Below are positions 39,994 through 51,603 of a stretch of 64,000 nt of DNA, in pieces. This DNA comes from Acephala macrosclerotiorum (taxonomy: Eukaryota > Ascomycota > Leotiomycetes > Helotiales > Mollisiaceae), in contig MU119481.1 in assembly GCA_014904845.1 (NCBI GenBank), positions 1-64,000 on the forward strand, written 5' to 3'. A program made the translations under genes and the position numbers. Every line of letters starts with the position of its first letter. Positions within the stretch are counted from its first letter, which is position 1. Under the pieces are notes generated by a model, which saw only the letters and a list, made by a program, of their open reading frames with translations, was not told the DNA's origin and did not search any database.

Positions 39994-40244
39994 CCAATCA
40001 AACTATTCGTGTCAAACCTCAATAGAGGCTCGACGTGACTGTTGATGTGTGGAATTTGTGTGGAGTGGATTTCAGCCACAATGTGGTGGAGCAACCTTAA
40101 ATACTAGCCACGGCCGACACTACTCCGAATTTACGCCTCAGGAGAAGCCATGATGTCCTTCAACCAGCCAATTGCTATTTGTTTCATCTTCCCGCTTTAC
40201 ATTTATCACTTGGAGTTTTCAATGTATTGTTTTAGTTGGCAAAC
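39994..40244. promoter_or_regulatory. Bidirectional promoter (tsnax / gpi14)
   Basis: Only 251 bp separate the two start codons, so one promoter region must serve both genes. A CTTGGAGTT-type run and pyrimidine tracts are present; no factor site is claimed. Confidence 0.6.
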
Positions 40245-41798
40245 ATGTCCAAATTCTTCTCAAGCCCTTTCCTGGTCTTCTCCTCAGCCATTGCCCTCCG
40301 AATCGGTCTCTTCTTCTACGGGCTCTGGCAAGACGCCAACTCGCCCATGAAATACACAGACATCGACTACTACGTCTTCGCTGATGCCGCCCGCTTCACC
40401 GCTCACGGGCACTCACCTTACGACCGGGAAACATACCGCTACACCCCGTTACTAGCATGGATATTATGGCCAACAACATGGTCAAGCACGTGGTTTTCGT
40501 TCGGCAAAGTCTTGTTTGCTGTGGGTGATATTGTGGCCGGAGCTTTGATTGTATTGGTGTTGAGAAGTGATGGGAAGATGAGCATGGAGAGAGCATTGAA
40601 GTTTGCGAGTATCTGGTTGTTGAATCCGATGGTTGCGACGATCAGTACTAGGGGGAGCTCGGAGGGGTTGTTGGGTGTTATTGTTGTTGCTCTGTTGTGG
40701 GCAATAACTCAGAAGAAGATTGTTCTTGCTGGGTTCTTGCTTGGATTCGGGGTTCATTTCAAGATCTATCCGTTCATCTATGCTCCATCTATCATTTGGT
40801 GGTTGGACAACGAGCAGTTGGGACGGAGCGAGTCAACGAAAGTTGGCGAGAAGGCAGATATCATCAGTCTGGTCAAGAACTTCTTCAACGGTCCTCGAAT
40901 CATCCTCACGGCATCGAGTCTCCTCACGTTCCTCTCCCTTAACACCCTTATGTACACCATGTAAGTCACCCCTTCCCTTGTCCTTTCTACCACTCACTAA
41001 AAACCTCACAGCTACGGCTACCCCTTCCTTCAACACACCTACCTCCATCACGTTACGCGAATCGACCACCGCCACAATTTCTCCCCCTACAACACCCTCC
41101 TCTACCTCTCATCATCAATCACCAACCCATCAACCTCAATTAAGCTCGAATCTCTAGCTTTCATTCCGCAATTATTCCTCACAGCTATCGCCCTCCCACT
41201 TCTACTAGCGAAGAAAGATCTAGCTTCTACGATGCTAGCCCAAACATTCGCTTTTGTGACTTTCAATAAAGTATGCACTAGCCAGGTATTTAACCCCTCC
41301 CTACCACCCTCCTTTTCCCGCTCCTCTTTCCCTTCCACGTCCCCCCATTTTCCCATCCCCAATCCCATCACACCCAACCATACAATAGCTGACAAGCCCT
41401 AGTATTTCCTCTGGTATACAATCTTTCTCCCCTTCTACCTCCCGTCCTCAACCCTCCTCTCACGCCCCTACCTTGGCCTCTCAGCCGCCGCTCTTTGGGT
41501 CCTAACCCAAGCTTTGTGGTTACAGCAAGGCTATCAGTTAGAGTTCCTGGGTCAGAGTACTTTTGTACCTGGGTTGTGGTTGAGTAGTTTGGCGTTCTTT
41601 GCGGTTAATTGTTGGATTTTGGGGATTGTTTGCTCTGATGTTGGTGCTGAGCGGGATATGGTTGAGAGGAAGGAAGTAGGGAAGGGGAGTGAGGTTCTGG
41701 GGAAGGGGAAGAGCCTGGTAACAGAGAAGGGAAAGAGCGAGAAAGTGAAGAGGAAGAAGGTGGCGAGTGGGTGGGATGATATTACACTGTGTAGATGA
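40245..41798 (+). CDS. gpi14: GPI mannosyltransferase 1 (PIG-M)
   Basis: ER enzyme that adds the first mannose to the GPI anchor precursor using dolichol-phosphate mannose. Exons 40245-40960, 41012-41285 and 41403-41798 sum to 1386 nt (461 aa). It is a polytopic membrane protein with an N-terminal signal-anchor. The lumenal loop has YTDIDYYVFADAA, whose D-x-D is the catalytic motif, then SPYDRETYRYTPLLAWI. Other family marks: FGVHFKIYPFIYAPS, the RIDHRHNFSPYNTLLY loop and FNKVCTSQYFLWY (across the second intron). The 117 nt second intron is long for this window. The start is the ATG at 40,245; an in-frame TTG upstream was not used. The C-terminal 70 residues are a Lys/Glu-rich tail not expected in yeast. 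Confidence 0.93.
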
Positions 41799-42319
41799 AA
41801 GTTAAAGGTGATCACTACATGGTAGCGAGTGGTGATTAGAAGCCATGTATTACATGCATCAATGCATAGCAAACTAGACCGATGGATATAGGCACGCTGA
41901 CCGTCTAAACACAACTTCCCCCTTCTCCTCCATCCACTGAACTGTGTCCATCCCATCCATGCATCCCTCAAGGTCAAAGAGCAACGCTGAATTAAAACCA
42001 GGCTAAGCAAAGCATATCCCGTTTCCATTATGCTCTGACCCAACCCAACCCAGTCCAGATCCAGTGCCACATGCATACTCTTCATGACTTTGTGCAAAGA
42101 ACGCCAGATTATGCTCCCTTCCATGGGTACCGTTCCATGACATACCAGCCAGCCAGTCAACCATGACAAACTCCATCGCTGAAAATGCAAAGCTTCTCAA
42201 TTTCAAATTCCACCAACTTCCGAATATTCCTACAGTAAGCTAGCTGCACTGTGTGTACTCTTGAAAGCAAATTCCTCCATGAACGTATTTTCGATTGGGA
42301 GATCGTGGCGGGTCTATCC
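41799..42319. other. Intergenic between convergent genes
   Basis: Shared 3' flank of gpi14 and the F-box-like gene. A long minus-strand frame at 41,552-42,190 overlaps the gpi14 3' end antisense and has no motif. Confidence 0.45.
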
Positions 42320-44128
42320 TTAGGTGATTGTGATACCACCGGACAGATTGATGTAGCTCGAGACTTTAATTGTGAGGGGTCGCGTCTTCGAGAAGGATGG
42401 AGAGGTGAGGAGTTGACCGTCCTTGATGCCGACATCGTCTAGGTTTTCGGGCTTTTCGATGAATGTTGCTGCGGGTCGAGCTCGAGATAGGGCGTCAATG
42501 ATCATTTCGCTCCATAGACCTGTGCATTGGTTCTTCGCTAGCTGGAAATAGGGGTTGAGGGATGGCACTTGAGATTCTGCATTTGTTAGATTGATTGCAC
42601 AAAGTAGGATTTCTGAAAGCTTACCGAGATCAATGAAGCGGATTCTCAAGAACTCAAGCGCTGCCAACCTTTCCAGAGCCTTAACACCAGAGATAACCAG
42701 TGTCTCGAATGCCATGATGAACGCCATATCAGTGATACCCGAGCCATTATTCCACAGAAATGTTGGCCGACAACAGTTCTTCACAATCAGATCTATGCTC
42801 TTGAGCCTTGAGTCCCGCGCACTGGACAACTTTGCAGCGTCGTCGAAGAACGCGTGGCAGACTCTGCCAGTGTACGCCAGATGCTCCAGAGTCGGAATTG
42901 CCTTGGCCATTTCAACGCAAAAGTGCGTATGGTTCCCCACTTTCTTGAAGAATTCGGGGCAAACGATCTCTCGGCGATAGTCAGCTTCCAGACATATGTT
43001 AAGATGTGTAAGATGTCTTGGGAGCTTTGGCAGAATGGTAGCCATAGATATATAGCTTTTTGACTTTGGCTTTGCATAAGATCCATGCCATTCGTTCAGA
43101 TTTGGCAGAGCAGTAGCGATGTTCTGGAAATCTTCAATTGATCTGATCAGATTCCACTGCCCTTTGCAGACCAGAGTCCTGACAGATTTAATGACCGGCA
43201 AGCGTTGATGTTCTGGATTTAGGAAATGATGGACCATGGGTGGCTTCTTTCGTTCACCGCCTTCCAGAGTCAAGATGCAAGCTTCCAAGAATGTGAATCC
43301 TACAAACATGAAGACCTCCTGCAATGTGCAATTGTTCGATGGGGCTTGATATGTGATGGGCGTCGCTGTATCTTGCATTTGGTTGGAGAGTGATCGAATG
43401 AGACTTGATCGGTCCGGCGTGGTGGAAGGAATTCGTAGGGTACGATCGAATGCGGGGTTCTTCTGCTGGAAAACTGGAAACCAGATCTCAATATGCTTCA
43501 CATAGCTGCAGAGATGCGGATGCAACTCAAACCATTTTGCCGACGCAGCGACCGAATCTGTGGTACCCTTGATCTTCAGATGTCTGTACAATCGCTCTTG
43601 TACGAGTTCCCTCCATTGCTCGCTGACCAGAGCTAGCTCAGACACCTCACGTCGTCTCGAATGTCGCAATGCCGTGCCCCATCCTCTGAGCACTTTCGAC
43701 TTCCCCGCAGATGACGTTGTTCTTGATGCTGCAGATGATCTAACGCCGAACAGGTGGTCGAGTATACATTCGTGTATCTCGATCGGCAGACTACTCAAGG
43801 AGGATGTCTCTGTGCTGGCGGTGGGTTCTGGTTCGGGGATCGGACTGGAGGTGTGATCTGGTTGATCTAAGTCGGAAGACCGTGGCAAAGGTTGAATGCC
43901 TCCATCGCTCGTCAAGTCCTGGCAGGGAAATGGAGTACTCTTCGGTCTAGTAGGAGGCACGAAGTTTTCGAAGTCATCGTCGTACTTGAGCTGATCCAGG
44001 GGTAAAGTGCGAACTGTCGTAGGGGTTGATGGGCCGGGAGTTGCTGGTGTAGAGGCCGTAGTCATGATCGGTGTTAGATGAACAGAGTGACTGCCCTCGT
44101 CCATCCTGGAGACGGGTTCCTCAAACAT
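42320..44128 (-). CDS. F-box-like / leucine-rich-repeat-like fungal protein
   Basis: Likely substrate adaptor of an SCF ubiquitin ligase; target unknown. After removing an in-frame 48 nt intron (42,577-42,624, GTAAGC donor, TGCAG acceptor, TCTAAC branch) the protein has 586 aa. Residues 1-110 are disordered, Pro/Ser/Thr-rich. An F-box-like motif follows at about 113-130 (SLPIEIHECILDHLFG), then basic residues and VSELALVSEQWRELVQERLY. The rest alternates short hydrophobic strands (LTHLNICLE, LEHLAYTGRV, LKSIDLIVKN, LEFLRIRFIDL), as in divergent LRR regions of fungal F-box proteins. The start is the first ATG; a second ATG at residue 9 is possible. Confidence 0.75.
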   Translation of the reverse strand: MFEEPVSRMDEGSHSVHLTPIMTTASTPATPGPSTPTTVRTLPLDQLKYDDDFENFVPPTRPKSTPFPCQDLTSDGGIQPLPRSSDLDQPDHTSSPIPEPEPTASTETSSLSSLPIEIHECILDHLFGVRSSAASRTTSSAGKSKVLRGWGTALRHSRRREVSELALVSEQWRELVQERLYRHLKIKGTTDSVAASAKWFELHPHLCSYVKHIEIWFPVFQQKNPAFDRTLRIPSTTPDRSSLIRSLSNQMQDTATPITYQAPSNNCTLQEVFMFVGFTFLEACILTLEGGERKKPPMVHHFLNPEHQRLPVIKSVRTLVCKGQWNLIRSIEDFQNIATALPNLNEWHGSYAKPKSKSYISMATILPKLPRHLTHLNICLEADYRREIVCPEFFKKVGNHTHFCVEMAKAIPTLEHLAYTGRVCHAFFDDAAKLSSARDSRLKSIDLIVKNCCRPTFLWNNGSGITDMAFIMAFETLVISGVKALERLAALEFLRIRFIDLGKLSEILLCAINLTNAESQVPSLNPYFQLAKNQCTGLWSEMIIDALSRARPAATFIEKPENLDDVGIKDGQLLTSPSFSKTRPLTIKVSSYINLSGGITIT

Positions 44129-44970
44129 CTTGATTGTTCCCTTTCTTCACGCTCCAACTTCGATGCTAGTCGTCCACCTCGCTGCCATGTATAGAATTCA
44201 ATATCGGGGGTCTAGAGGCGGAAAAGCCCTGGTTGTCGCAATCCGAGCGCAATAGATTTGTAAAATCGCATCTACCAGAGGAACGGGTCTAGGGATCCGT
44301 TCTCGAGATATTTCAGGGTCGCGGTGAGAAGGTGAAGACGAGCGGCCGTGGAAGTCGTGCGTTGGTTGCAGGGACAGATCGAAGATTTAGATTTGGATAG
44401 GGCTCTGTAGCCAGGGAGGTCGTTGGGGTGCGGTCGGCGGGAGCGGTCGGCGGGAGCGGGAACCTGTCCCAATTTCTGACGGTTCTGGGATGGAAAATGA
44501 GTCTCGTAGTCGTGGGAAGAATTCGTAAATGGTCGCTGGAGTGTCGTTGTTGAAGTTCTACAATGATGCGTGTCGAGTGGGGTCTTTGATTGCTTGACCA
44601 AGCGGCGGCAATTGGAGCGCCCGGGCGGGAGCGATCGTCCTGTACTCAAAATCTAGAAACAGATGTTTTACCCTCGCGATTCACGAGTCACGAGCCAAAA
44701 CATGTACAATTATATGGATATCTGATCTTTTTCATTCCATATGTCAAGTACTGTACTTCATTACGTCAATGCATGAGCTCTCTGAGAGCAATAGCCTACC
44801 GATACATGTCTTCCAGTCATCCAAAGAATTGCGAGCACAGCGGGTTCATTCTTGAGTAACGAGATCTTGTGCTAAGCGCCAATCTTCCAGCTGAATGCCC
44901 GAGGGCACTTTGACTAAATCACTTGTCTGGATTATCCAGATGAGTTCCACCACAATTCAGATACAGTTCG
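44129..44970. other. Divergent intergenic (F-box-like / Zn2Cys6)
   Basis: 842 bp carrying both promoters. A 13 bp tandem duplication (GTCGGCGGGAGCG twice) lies near 44,433-44,458. Short open frames only. Confidence 0.5.
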
Positions 44971-46929
44971 ATGGCTTCAATGGGGACCTCAAGAAGCGGC
45001 AGCGGGTGTTGGACTTGTCGACTACGGAAGAAGAAGTGTGATGATGTTCGTCCAATATGCGGTCCTTGCGAATTTCGAAATATCACATGCCATGGTTTCG
45101 GTCCGAAGCCTTCTTTCCTATGCAGTGCAGAAGACCAGAAAGCCGAGATTGCCAAGATACAAAAGGCTGTCAGTGAGAGCTTCAAGGCCAGAAGAGCCTT
45201 TCGAGTGGCAAAGAAGTCAAGCCGTCCAAGTCAACCACGACCTGTTGCTCCAGCCGGTGTGGCTAGACGAGACGAAACAACAGACTTGACAAAGGCATAT
45301 GAAGCACAGCTCAGCCTGGAATCAGGTCCTTCTGCGTCGAAGTCTAAACCAAGTATCGGAAATCCTTCCACGTTTTCAACTGACGCGTACCCAAACAGTG
45401 TGTCTTCAGAAGGTTCGTCTGTTGGAGCTGGACTTGAACCTGGTCGACCCGCTCAAGATGAAGAGTATCCTCGAAGCTTCCTGCCAAACGCTTATCCGGC
45501 ACAAAACGCTCAAGACCTAGCTCTCGTTATGGGCTATCTCGACGGTATCTTCCCTCGTCAATACTATTTCTATCAGCCTTCTGGACAAGAGCGAGGGCGC
45601 GGTTGGCTCCTTGCTCTGCTTCTTCGGTCTAAGCCGTCATACTACATCACATTAGCCTTCAGCGTATTACAGAAAATTCGTTATGTCTACGATGACAGAA
45701 CTAGCAGAGAACGCGGGCTCTACGAACAGCTGGACCAATATCATTCGCTTGGTATCATCGAGCTCCAGAAACAGTTGGAATGCCTACCGTTAATTTCAGG
45801 AGCCGACCATTTGATAAGTGGTGTCGAGGTCCTTGCTTGCATTATGCAACTCTGTTCGATCGAAGCCTTCCGCCAAACGACGTTATACCGCGGTGAGAGG
45901 GGTGACTGGGAAATTCATCTGAATGCAGCTGGCTCTTTGTTGTCCATCATCGGAAGCGAACTCAGCAAGTTCTCGGAATCCTCTACTGCACCAGTCACGG
46001 TTGATGGCAAGACACCGCCTGAAAGTGCGGATGGGCCTCCTTCAAATCTTGCCTCTTTGGATGATTATGCCGGTCTCGATTTCTTCACGACTACCTACGT
46101 GTGGGCCGATATCATTCGATGCGCTAGCGTTGGCGCTGGAGCCTCTGGTCAGGGTCCTTTTCCCTATTTGGCCTATTTGGAAGAGAATAGAATACGCCTG
46201 GACCGTCAAATGGGAGCCAAAAATTGGGCAATGATGGCAATTCGACAGACTTCTGACCTTGAAGCATGGAAAACCGAGCTTCGGAATAGCTTAGACGTTC
46301 CTATGCTGACCCGACGAGCATGGGACATTGAAAATCACCTCGATCGTGGATTGCAAACAATCCCAAAAGACCTGGCGAGGTTGAACTCAACATGGGACAG
46401 AGAATCGCTCCTAGTCACAGAGATATATGCGTTGTCAGCCCTGATATATCTATCAATCGTGGTCTCAGGGAACTCTCACCTTACGCCAAAAATACGACTT
46501 GGGGTGACCAAGGTACTTGGTTGCATTAAGCAGCTCCCATTCCACCTTATAATGAGAGTATCTTGGCCGTATTGTGTTGCAGGCTGTATGGGAATCGAGA
46601 GTGAAAAGGATGACTTCAGACACATAGTGACGGATGCTGCCGAAAAGAGGTACAACCCTGGCACTCTCTCGAATGGCCTTGAATTGATGGAAGAGTACTG
46701 GGCAATGCGAGAGAGTTCTGATAAGATCATTCAGTCGAAAAGTCAGAGTAATTGCCCTTGGTCGATTGCAATGGAACGGTAAGCAATCCTCTTCGCTTCG
46801 TCCTTGCCTTGTGTCTGTGAATCACTTAATTAACATTTACATCCAACTTCTCATTGTCCCATGTTCTTCTGACATTATTGATGCTGATTGATGGTGAACA
46901 GATTGGAGACCAGATTCCTTTTGGTGTGA
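44971..46929 (+). CDS. Zn2Cys6 transcription factor with Fungal_TF-type middle region
   Basis: Nuclear regulator of the Gal4-type class. Exons 44971-46778 and 46902-46929 (intron 46,779-46,901) sum to 1836 nt (611 aa). The zinc cluster is at residues 13-40, C13-x2-C16-x6-C23-x6-C30-x2-C33-x6-C40, followed by a basic/helical stretch (AEDQKAEIAKIQKAV) likely for linker and dimerisation. Residues 75-185 are disordered and Ser/Pro-rich. From about 190 comes a helical middle region (DLALVMGYLDGIFPRQYYFY; FRQTTLYRGERGDWEIHLNA; PYCVAGCMGIE) typical of regulators acting on nearby metabolic genes. The last exon adds only LETRFLLV, which matches the usual ending of this subfamily. Its target genes are unknown; the SDR gene next to it is one candidate. 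Confidence 0.9.
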
Positions 46930-47076
46930 AAGACGCACGATTCCTCAAGTTCGATCGATGCCGACAGCTGGGAGAGCAAACCAATGATTTGTTACCGAGC
47001 AACAAGTATACATGTGTCAAGCCTGGAAGCAGACATTGAGAAGCATCCAGGTTCCGTTTCTGAAGTTGTTTTAGGC

Positions 47077-48090
47077 TTACACCTCAAATTGGGCCTTCCC
47101 GAACTTTCCTTGCAGCTCCGGAAGCAAAAGACCCTTCGAGACAATCTCATCCTTCCTTTCCACTAGCTCATTGACAGCCCAATTGGCACCCATGTATCTC
47201 CCATTCATGAACTTCGCCTCATCCGTCGCCAACCAGACCGCTACTCCTCCAGCCAAAGCATAAGTATCCTTTGAGAATTTGACGAATTGAGGCTTCGTGA
47301 GAGGCGTCATCACAGTTCCTGGATGCATGCTGATGGCAGTAATGTTTGGATTCTCAGCAGCAATAAATCGCTGGATCTGTATCTGTACAAGCTTCGAAAG
47401 CGAATAACTCGATGTGGAAGGAGTGATGGCGATGCCACCAGCGCTAGAAACATTGATGATGGTTGCAGGCTTCTCTTTGCCGACGAGCTTGAGAAACTCC
47501 TGGCTCATGAGAAGCGTCCCTTTGATATTCACTTCCTACGACTGGAGATCAACATTCACGATACTCAACGACAGGCATAGGGAAACCTACAAAGTCATAC
47601 CAGAAGTCCTTCGGATCGACATCCCTGACAGGCAAAGCAGATTTCCCAGAGCCGGCATTGTTGATAAGCACATCAACAGTTCCAAGCTCCGACATGATTC
47701 TGTAGAATAGTCTTTTCACTGCATCGTCGTCTCGAATATCCAATGCTTGTGTCAAGACCTGTATATTAGGATTGACTTCCTTAACCTCCTGGGCGGTGGC
47801 TTCCAGTTCGGTTGCATTTCTGGCTACGAGGACGAGTGCTCTGGCACCAGCTGTGGCGAATGCTTCTGCGAATGCCTGGGAACTGTTAGCTGTTGCCACG
47901 AGATGAATGGATTTGAGAGGTATACATGTCGACCTAGACCTTGACTAGTCCCGGTAATGACAACCACTTTTCCTTTCTGAGAGAGCGCTGGCGAAGTGGG
48001 ATCAACTCCTGGATACAAATCACGATAGGTCGTCTTTGTGAATTGCGAGAGAGTGACGAAGAAGTCATCTGGGAGCTGATCGAGATCCAT
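47077..48090 (-). CDS. Short-chain dehydrogenase/reductase (classical SDR)
   Basis: NAD(P)-dependent oxidoreductase; substrate not predictable. Exons 48090-47926, 47875-47591 and 47535-47077 (introns 47,876-47,925 and 47,536-47,590) sum to 909 nt (302 aa). A 40-residue N-terminal extension precedes the Rossmann motif TGTSQGLG (46-53). Then come NNAGSGKSALPV (NNAG structural motif), the substrate/catalytic Ser in INVSSAGG, YSLSK (catalytic Tyr and Lys), and HPGTVMTPL after the active site. The C-terminus GANWAVNELVERKDEI is of a fungal subgroup often seen beside Zn2Cys6 factors. It is convergent with the Zn2Cys6 gene (148 bp apart), so co-regulation is only a guess. Confidence 0.92.
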
Positions 48091-49386
48091 GTTTTCGGAG
48101 GCTTTGAGAACGCTTCAAGCCGACTGATAAGCACCGTATCTTGAGGGTGAAACCCTGCATCTCTTATGTATCTCGAACTCGGGATTCCAGCGGCCGGTAT
48201 CTGTCATCTCCTCGGTCTTTGAGCGGGCAAACTTCCAGTCTTTTTCATCTCTTGTTCGATTCTGGTTATCAAACGAACAAATGAAGAATCCATCCGTATA
48301 TTCGCCTAAGCACTTGACGAGGGTTCGTAATCCCCCAGCTACAAACGAATCAAAAGCGGAAGATCTGTCGGCCGACGCATCGAGGTGCGGCGGGGCTAAC
48401 AGCAAAGATTTTTTCGGGGCTGACTGAAGTGGTACACAGTCTAGACCAACGAGATGCTTATTTTGACAGCGGATCTGAACTGAGGAGCGTGAACAGCCGT
48501 CTACGTCGGCAAGCATGCGATTCTTATTGTAAACGGCAGCTGGAGAACCTCAGCCTGAGCTTCTAAACCATGAGAAGCCTCATGTCAAAGATTCTGCTAC
48601 AAGCACGTGACCAGCATCTGCAGGATCTGGATCGGGTTTTCAGGGGACTTTCTGTGGTTTTGGATTTGGAGCCCAAATTTCCAAGGTTTCCCTTGCATAC
48701 GGAAGGGACTAAAGTGAGCTTTATTACTTTGTTGGCCAAGCATATCGACTTTTCGTCACAAGGTACATCAAGCTTCTTAGCTCCCCAGTCTCTCTTTAAT
48801 CCCCACTCTCCCTCGATACTCGTTTACATAAACACCACAATCTCCGCCGTACGTTTTCATCTTCCAATTGCGCCGAGTTCGGTCTATAGGAGTCGATTAC
48901 CAAACAGTTTCACAAGATCACGACATTTTCTTTTCGATTCTCGACATCTCGGAGAACAAGATGACCAGGCAGGCATGCACTAGATGCAAGAAGCGACTGC
49001 CTGCCTATTCAACTCAAAAAGATTAACCTTATCCCGGTTCTAAGATCCTCGGCAGGGGACTTGATAAGCACAAATCCTATTTCCCCACTTCCAACGCCAC
49101 TTTTGAGCTTCACAGCTTCCGTATGCAGCTTGGACGGTTGGGTACATCAACCTGTCCATATCAAGTAGGCCCCTGCACAAGCCTGCGAGATCTTCTGCGC
49201 CTCAATCTATTTGATGCCGATTGTATCGGAAACAGTGTCTCAATTAGTTGACCCCGCAGGCAGAGCTACAAGCTCTGTGTCACATGGGAGAGCTATGCCT
49301 GCTAAACTTTTCTGTTTGTGAGGTATATATAATTGTTCCGCCTGGACTTAGTGTTCTGTTTTGTTCTGTGCCTCATTTTTGCCAAG
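48091..49386. other. Divergent intergenic (SDR / carboxypeptidase)
   Basis: 1.3 kb holding both promoters. Open frames at 48,115-48,516 (minus) and 48,570-48,983 (plus) have no recognisable motif, and I do not call them genes. A pyrimidine-rich stretch lies just before 49,387. Confidence 0.45.
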
Positions 49387-51225
49387 ATGCGCGCTTTCAA
49401 TTGTTTGAGTCTGTTGTTCACAGTTTCGTTTTCTGAAGCTTTGCGAAATCCTCACCACAAAACAAAAAATGTCAAGAGATCAGAGCCAGTGCTTGCACGA
49501 GATGCGCCTCGTGCGAGATCAACCTCCATGTATCTGACGAGCAGTACCTCAAGTAGGCTTGGCACGTTCATACTCCGCAGCTCAAAACTGATTTGATTCT
49601 AGAATTCGCAGTCAATGGCAGCGCTTTGCCAGAAGTCGACTTCAACATTGGCGAAAGCTACGCCGGGACTCTCCCAATTTCCTCGAATCCAAGCGATATC
49701 AATGCCTTGTGGTTTTGGTTCTTCCCATCCACAAATCCTGCCGCATCGAAAGAAATCACGTTTGTAGATTGCCGCTAAGCTTGCTTGGTAAGACTCTGAC
49801 TGTGGTTAGGATTTGGCTCAATGGTGGACCAGGATGCAGTTCTTTGTACGGTCTCTTTCAAGAAAATGGTAGGCCTCCCTAATCCCATTCTCACGATGAT
49901 CGCTGACTTGCAATTCCAGGACCACCCCTGTGGCAGTCAGGAACATACGCACCAATTGCCAACCCTTACTCCTGGGTCAACCTGACGAACATCGTGTACA
50001 TCGATCAGCCTATTGGCACTGGACTCTCTTCAACCGGGAACATCACAGTGAACGACGAGCATGATGTTGCAGAGCAATTTAAGGGATTCTGGAAGAACTT
50101 CATCACGACCTTCGGCATGCAGGGATACAAAGTCTATATCACAGGAGAGTCATATGCCGGCCAGTACATCCCGTATATCGCCAGTGGTATGCTCGACGCA
50201 AACGACACAACGTATTTTAACGTCAAGGGCGTACAGATAAACGACCCTTCGATCAATCACGATGACACTCTGCTTCAAGGTTAGTAAATACAAAAGCACG
50301 AAAGTATTGCACACTAATAGTTGAAGCTCCCGTTGTTCCCGCACTCCACTATTACCAAAACGTAATCGGCCTCAACGAAACCTACCTCGCCAACATCACC
50401 GCCCGTGCCGACTCATGTGGCTACACCGATTTCTTCAACAAATGGACGACCTCCTTCCCGCCACCAGGACCCATCCCAGCAGCTCCTTCATCCAGCAGAC
50501 CCGGCTGCGACCTCTACGATGACATTTACAACGCCGCCTACTACGTCAACCCCTGCTTTAATATCTACCACCTAACGGACTACTGCCCCTACCTCTGGGA
50601 CGAACTCGGATTCCCCTCTTTGGCTGGCGGACCAAACAGCTACTTTAACCGCTCCGACGTACAAGCTGTAATTCACGCCCCACCCACAAACTATTTTCTC
50701 TGCGAATCTCCACCAAACATTTTCCCTCATGGCGATAAATCCGTTCCTTCGGCTCTGGGTCCCCTTCCTAGCGTGATTGAGAGAACGAATAACACAATGA
50801 TCGGACATGGTCTTCTCGACTTCCTCCTTTTCGCTAATGGATCTTTAATCACGATCCAAAACATGACATGGAACGGCCTCCAAGGATTCCAATCCGCCCC
50901 CTCCCCAACACAAAATTTCTTCGTCCCATACCACGAATCCCTAGGCTACATCCTAAATGTCGCCAACTCCGCCTTACCCAACCTAGCTCCAGCATATGAT
51001 ACAGCAGGAGCTGGGTATCAAGGGACGTGGCATACGGAAAGGGGATTGACGTTTGTGACTGTGAATTTGGCGGGACATGAGATACCGCAGTATACGCCTG
51101 GAGCTGCTTATAGACAGTTGGAGTTTCTTTTGGGGAGGATTGATAACTTGGATGTGCAGGGGGACTATACGACGCAGATGGGGAATTTTACGGGGGTTAG
51201 TGCGCCGTTGGGGAGGAGGGGGTGA
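49387..51225 (+). CDS. Secreted serine carboxypeptidase (peptidase S10)
   Basis: Removes C-terminal residues from peptides; the secreted form would act outside the cell or in the vacuole/wall. Exons 49387-49552, 49603-49759, 49810-49868, 49920-50279 and 50321-51225 sum to 1647 nt (548 aa). The N-terminus is a signal peptide followed by a basic, likely propeptide region. Motifs: [11 protein letters not shown] (oxyanion region, restored by the second splice), [28 protein letters not shown] with the nucleophile Ser, [13 protein letters not shown] with the catalytic Asp position, and [12 protein letters not shown] with the catalytic His. Many N-x-S/T sites. The donor of intron 2 is GTTTGT, and intron 4 is only 41 nt; the frame supports both. 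Confidence 0.93.
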
Positions 51226-51603
51226 GTGGTGTGTTGGTTGGTACTGAGGTGACGACGGGTGTGAAGGGGTTTTGAGGAGTTGCGGGTATCGAGGGGCATG
51301 GGCCTCGCCTAATAAATGTTTGCAGATATAAATGAGAGACAAGAGATGATTCATAATGTACAGAGTAAAGTCAAGATTGTAGGTACTGTTTTTGTAGGCA
51401 CGTGAATGAACCAGCTTCAATTGAGAGGATGAACAGTTATGTGCCATTGAGAAAAAGACTGCTATTCTTCGCATTACATGTACAAGATTTTCATACTCGT
51501 GATGCTTCAACACACTTCCCTATTCCAATGCCGTACGCCTTTCACCAATTGCTCATCGCTGATCAATAATCCCACATCTCAATCCAATCTAATCCCCTCC
51601 ACT
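51226..51603. other. Intergenic between convergent genes
   Basis: Shared 3' flank of the carboxypeptidase and Tpz1-like genes. No gene seen. Confidence 0.4.
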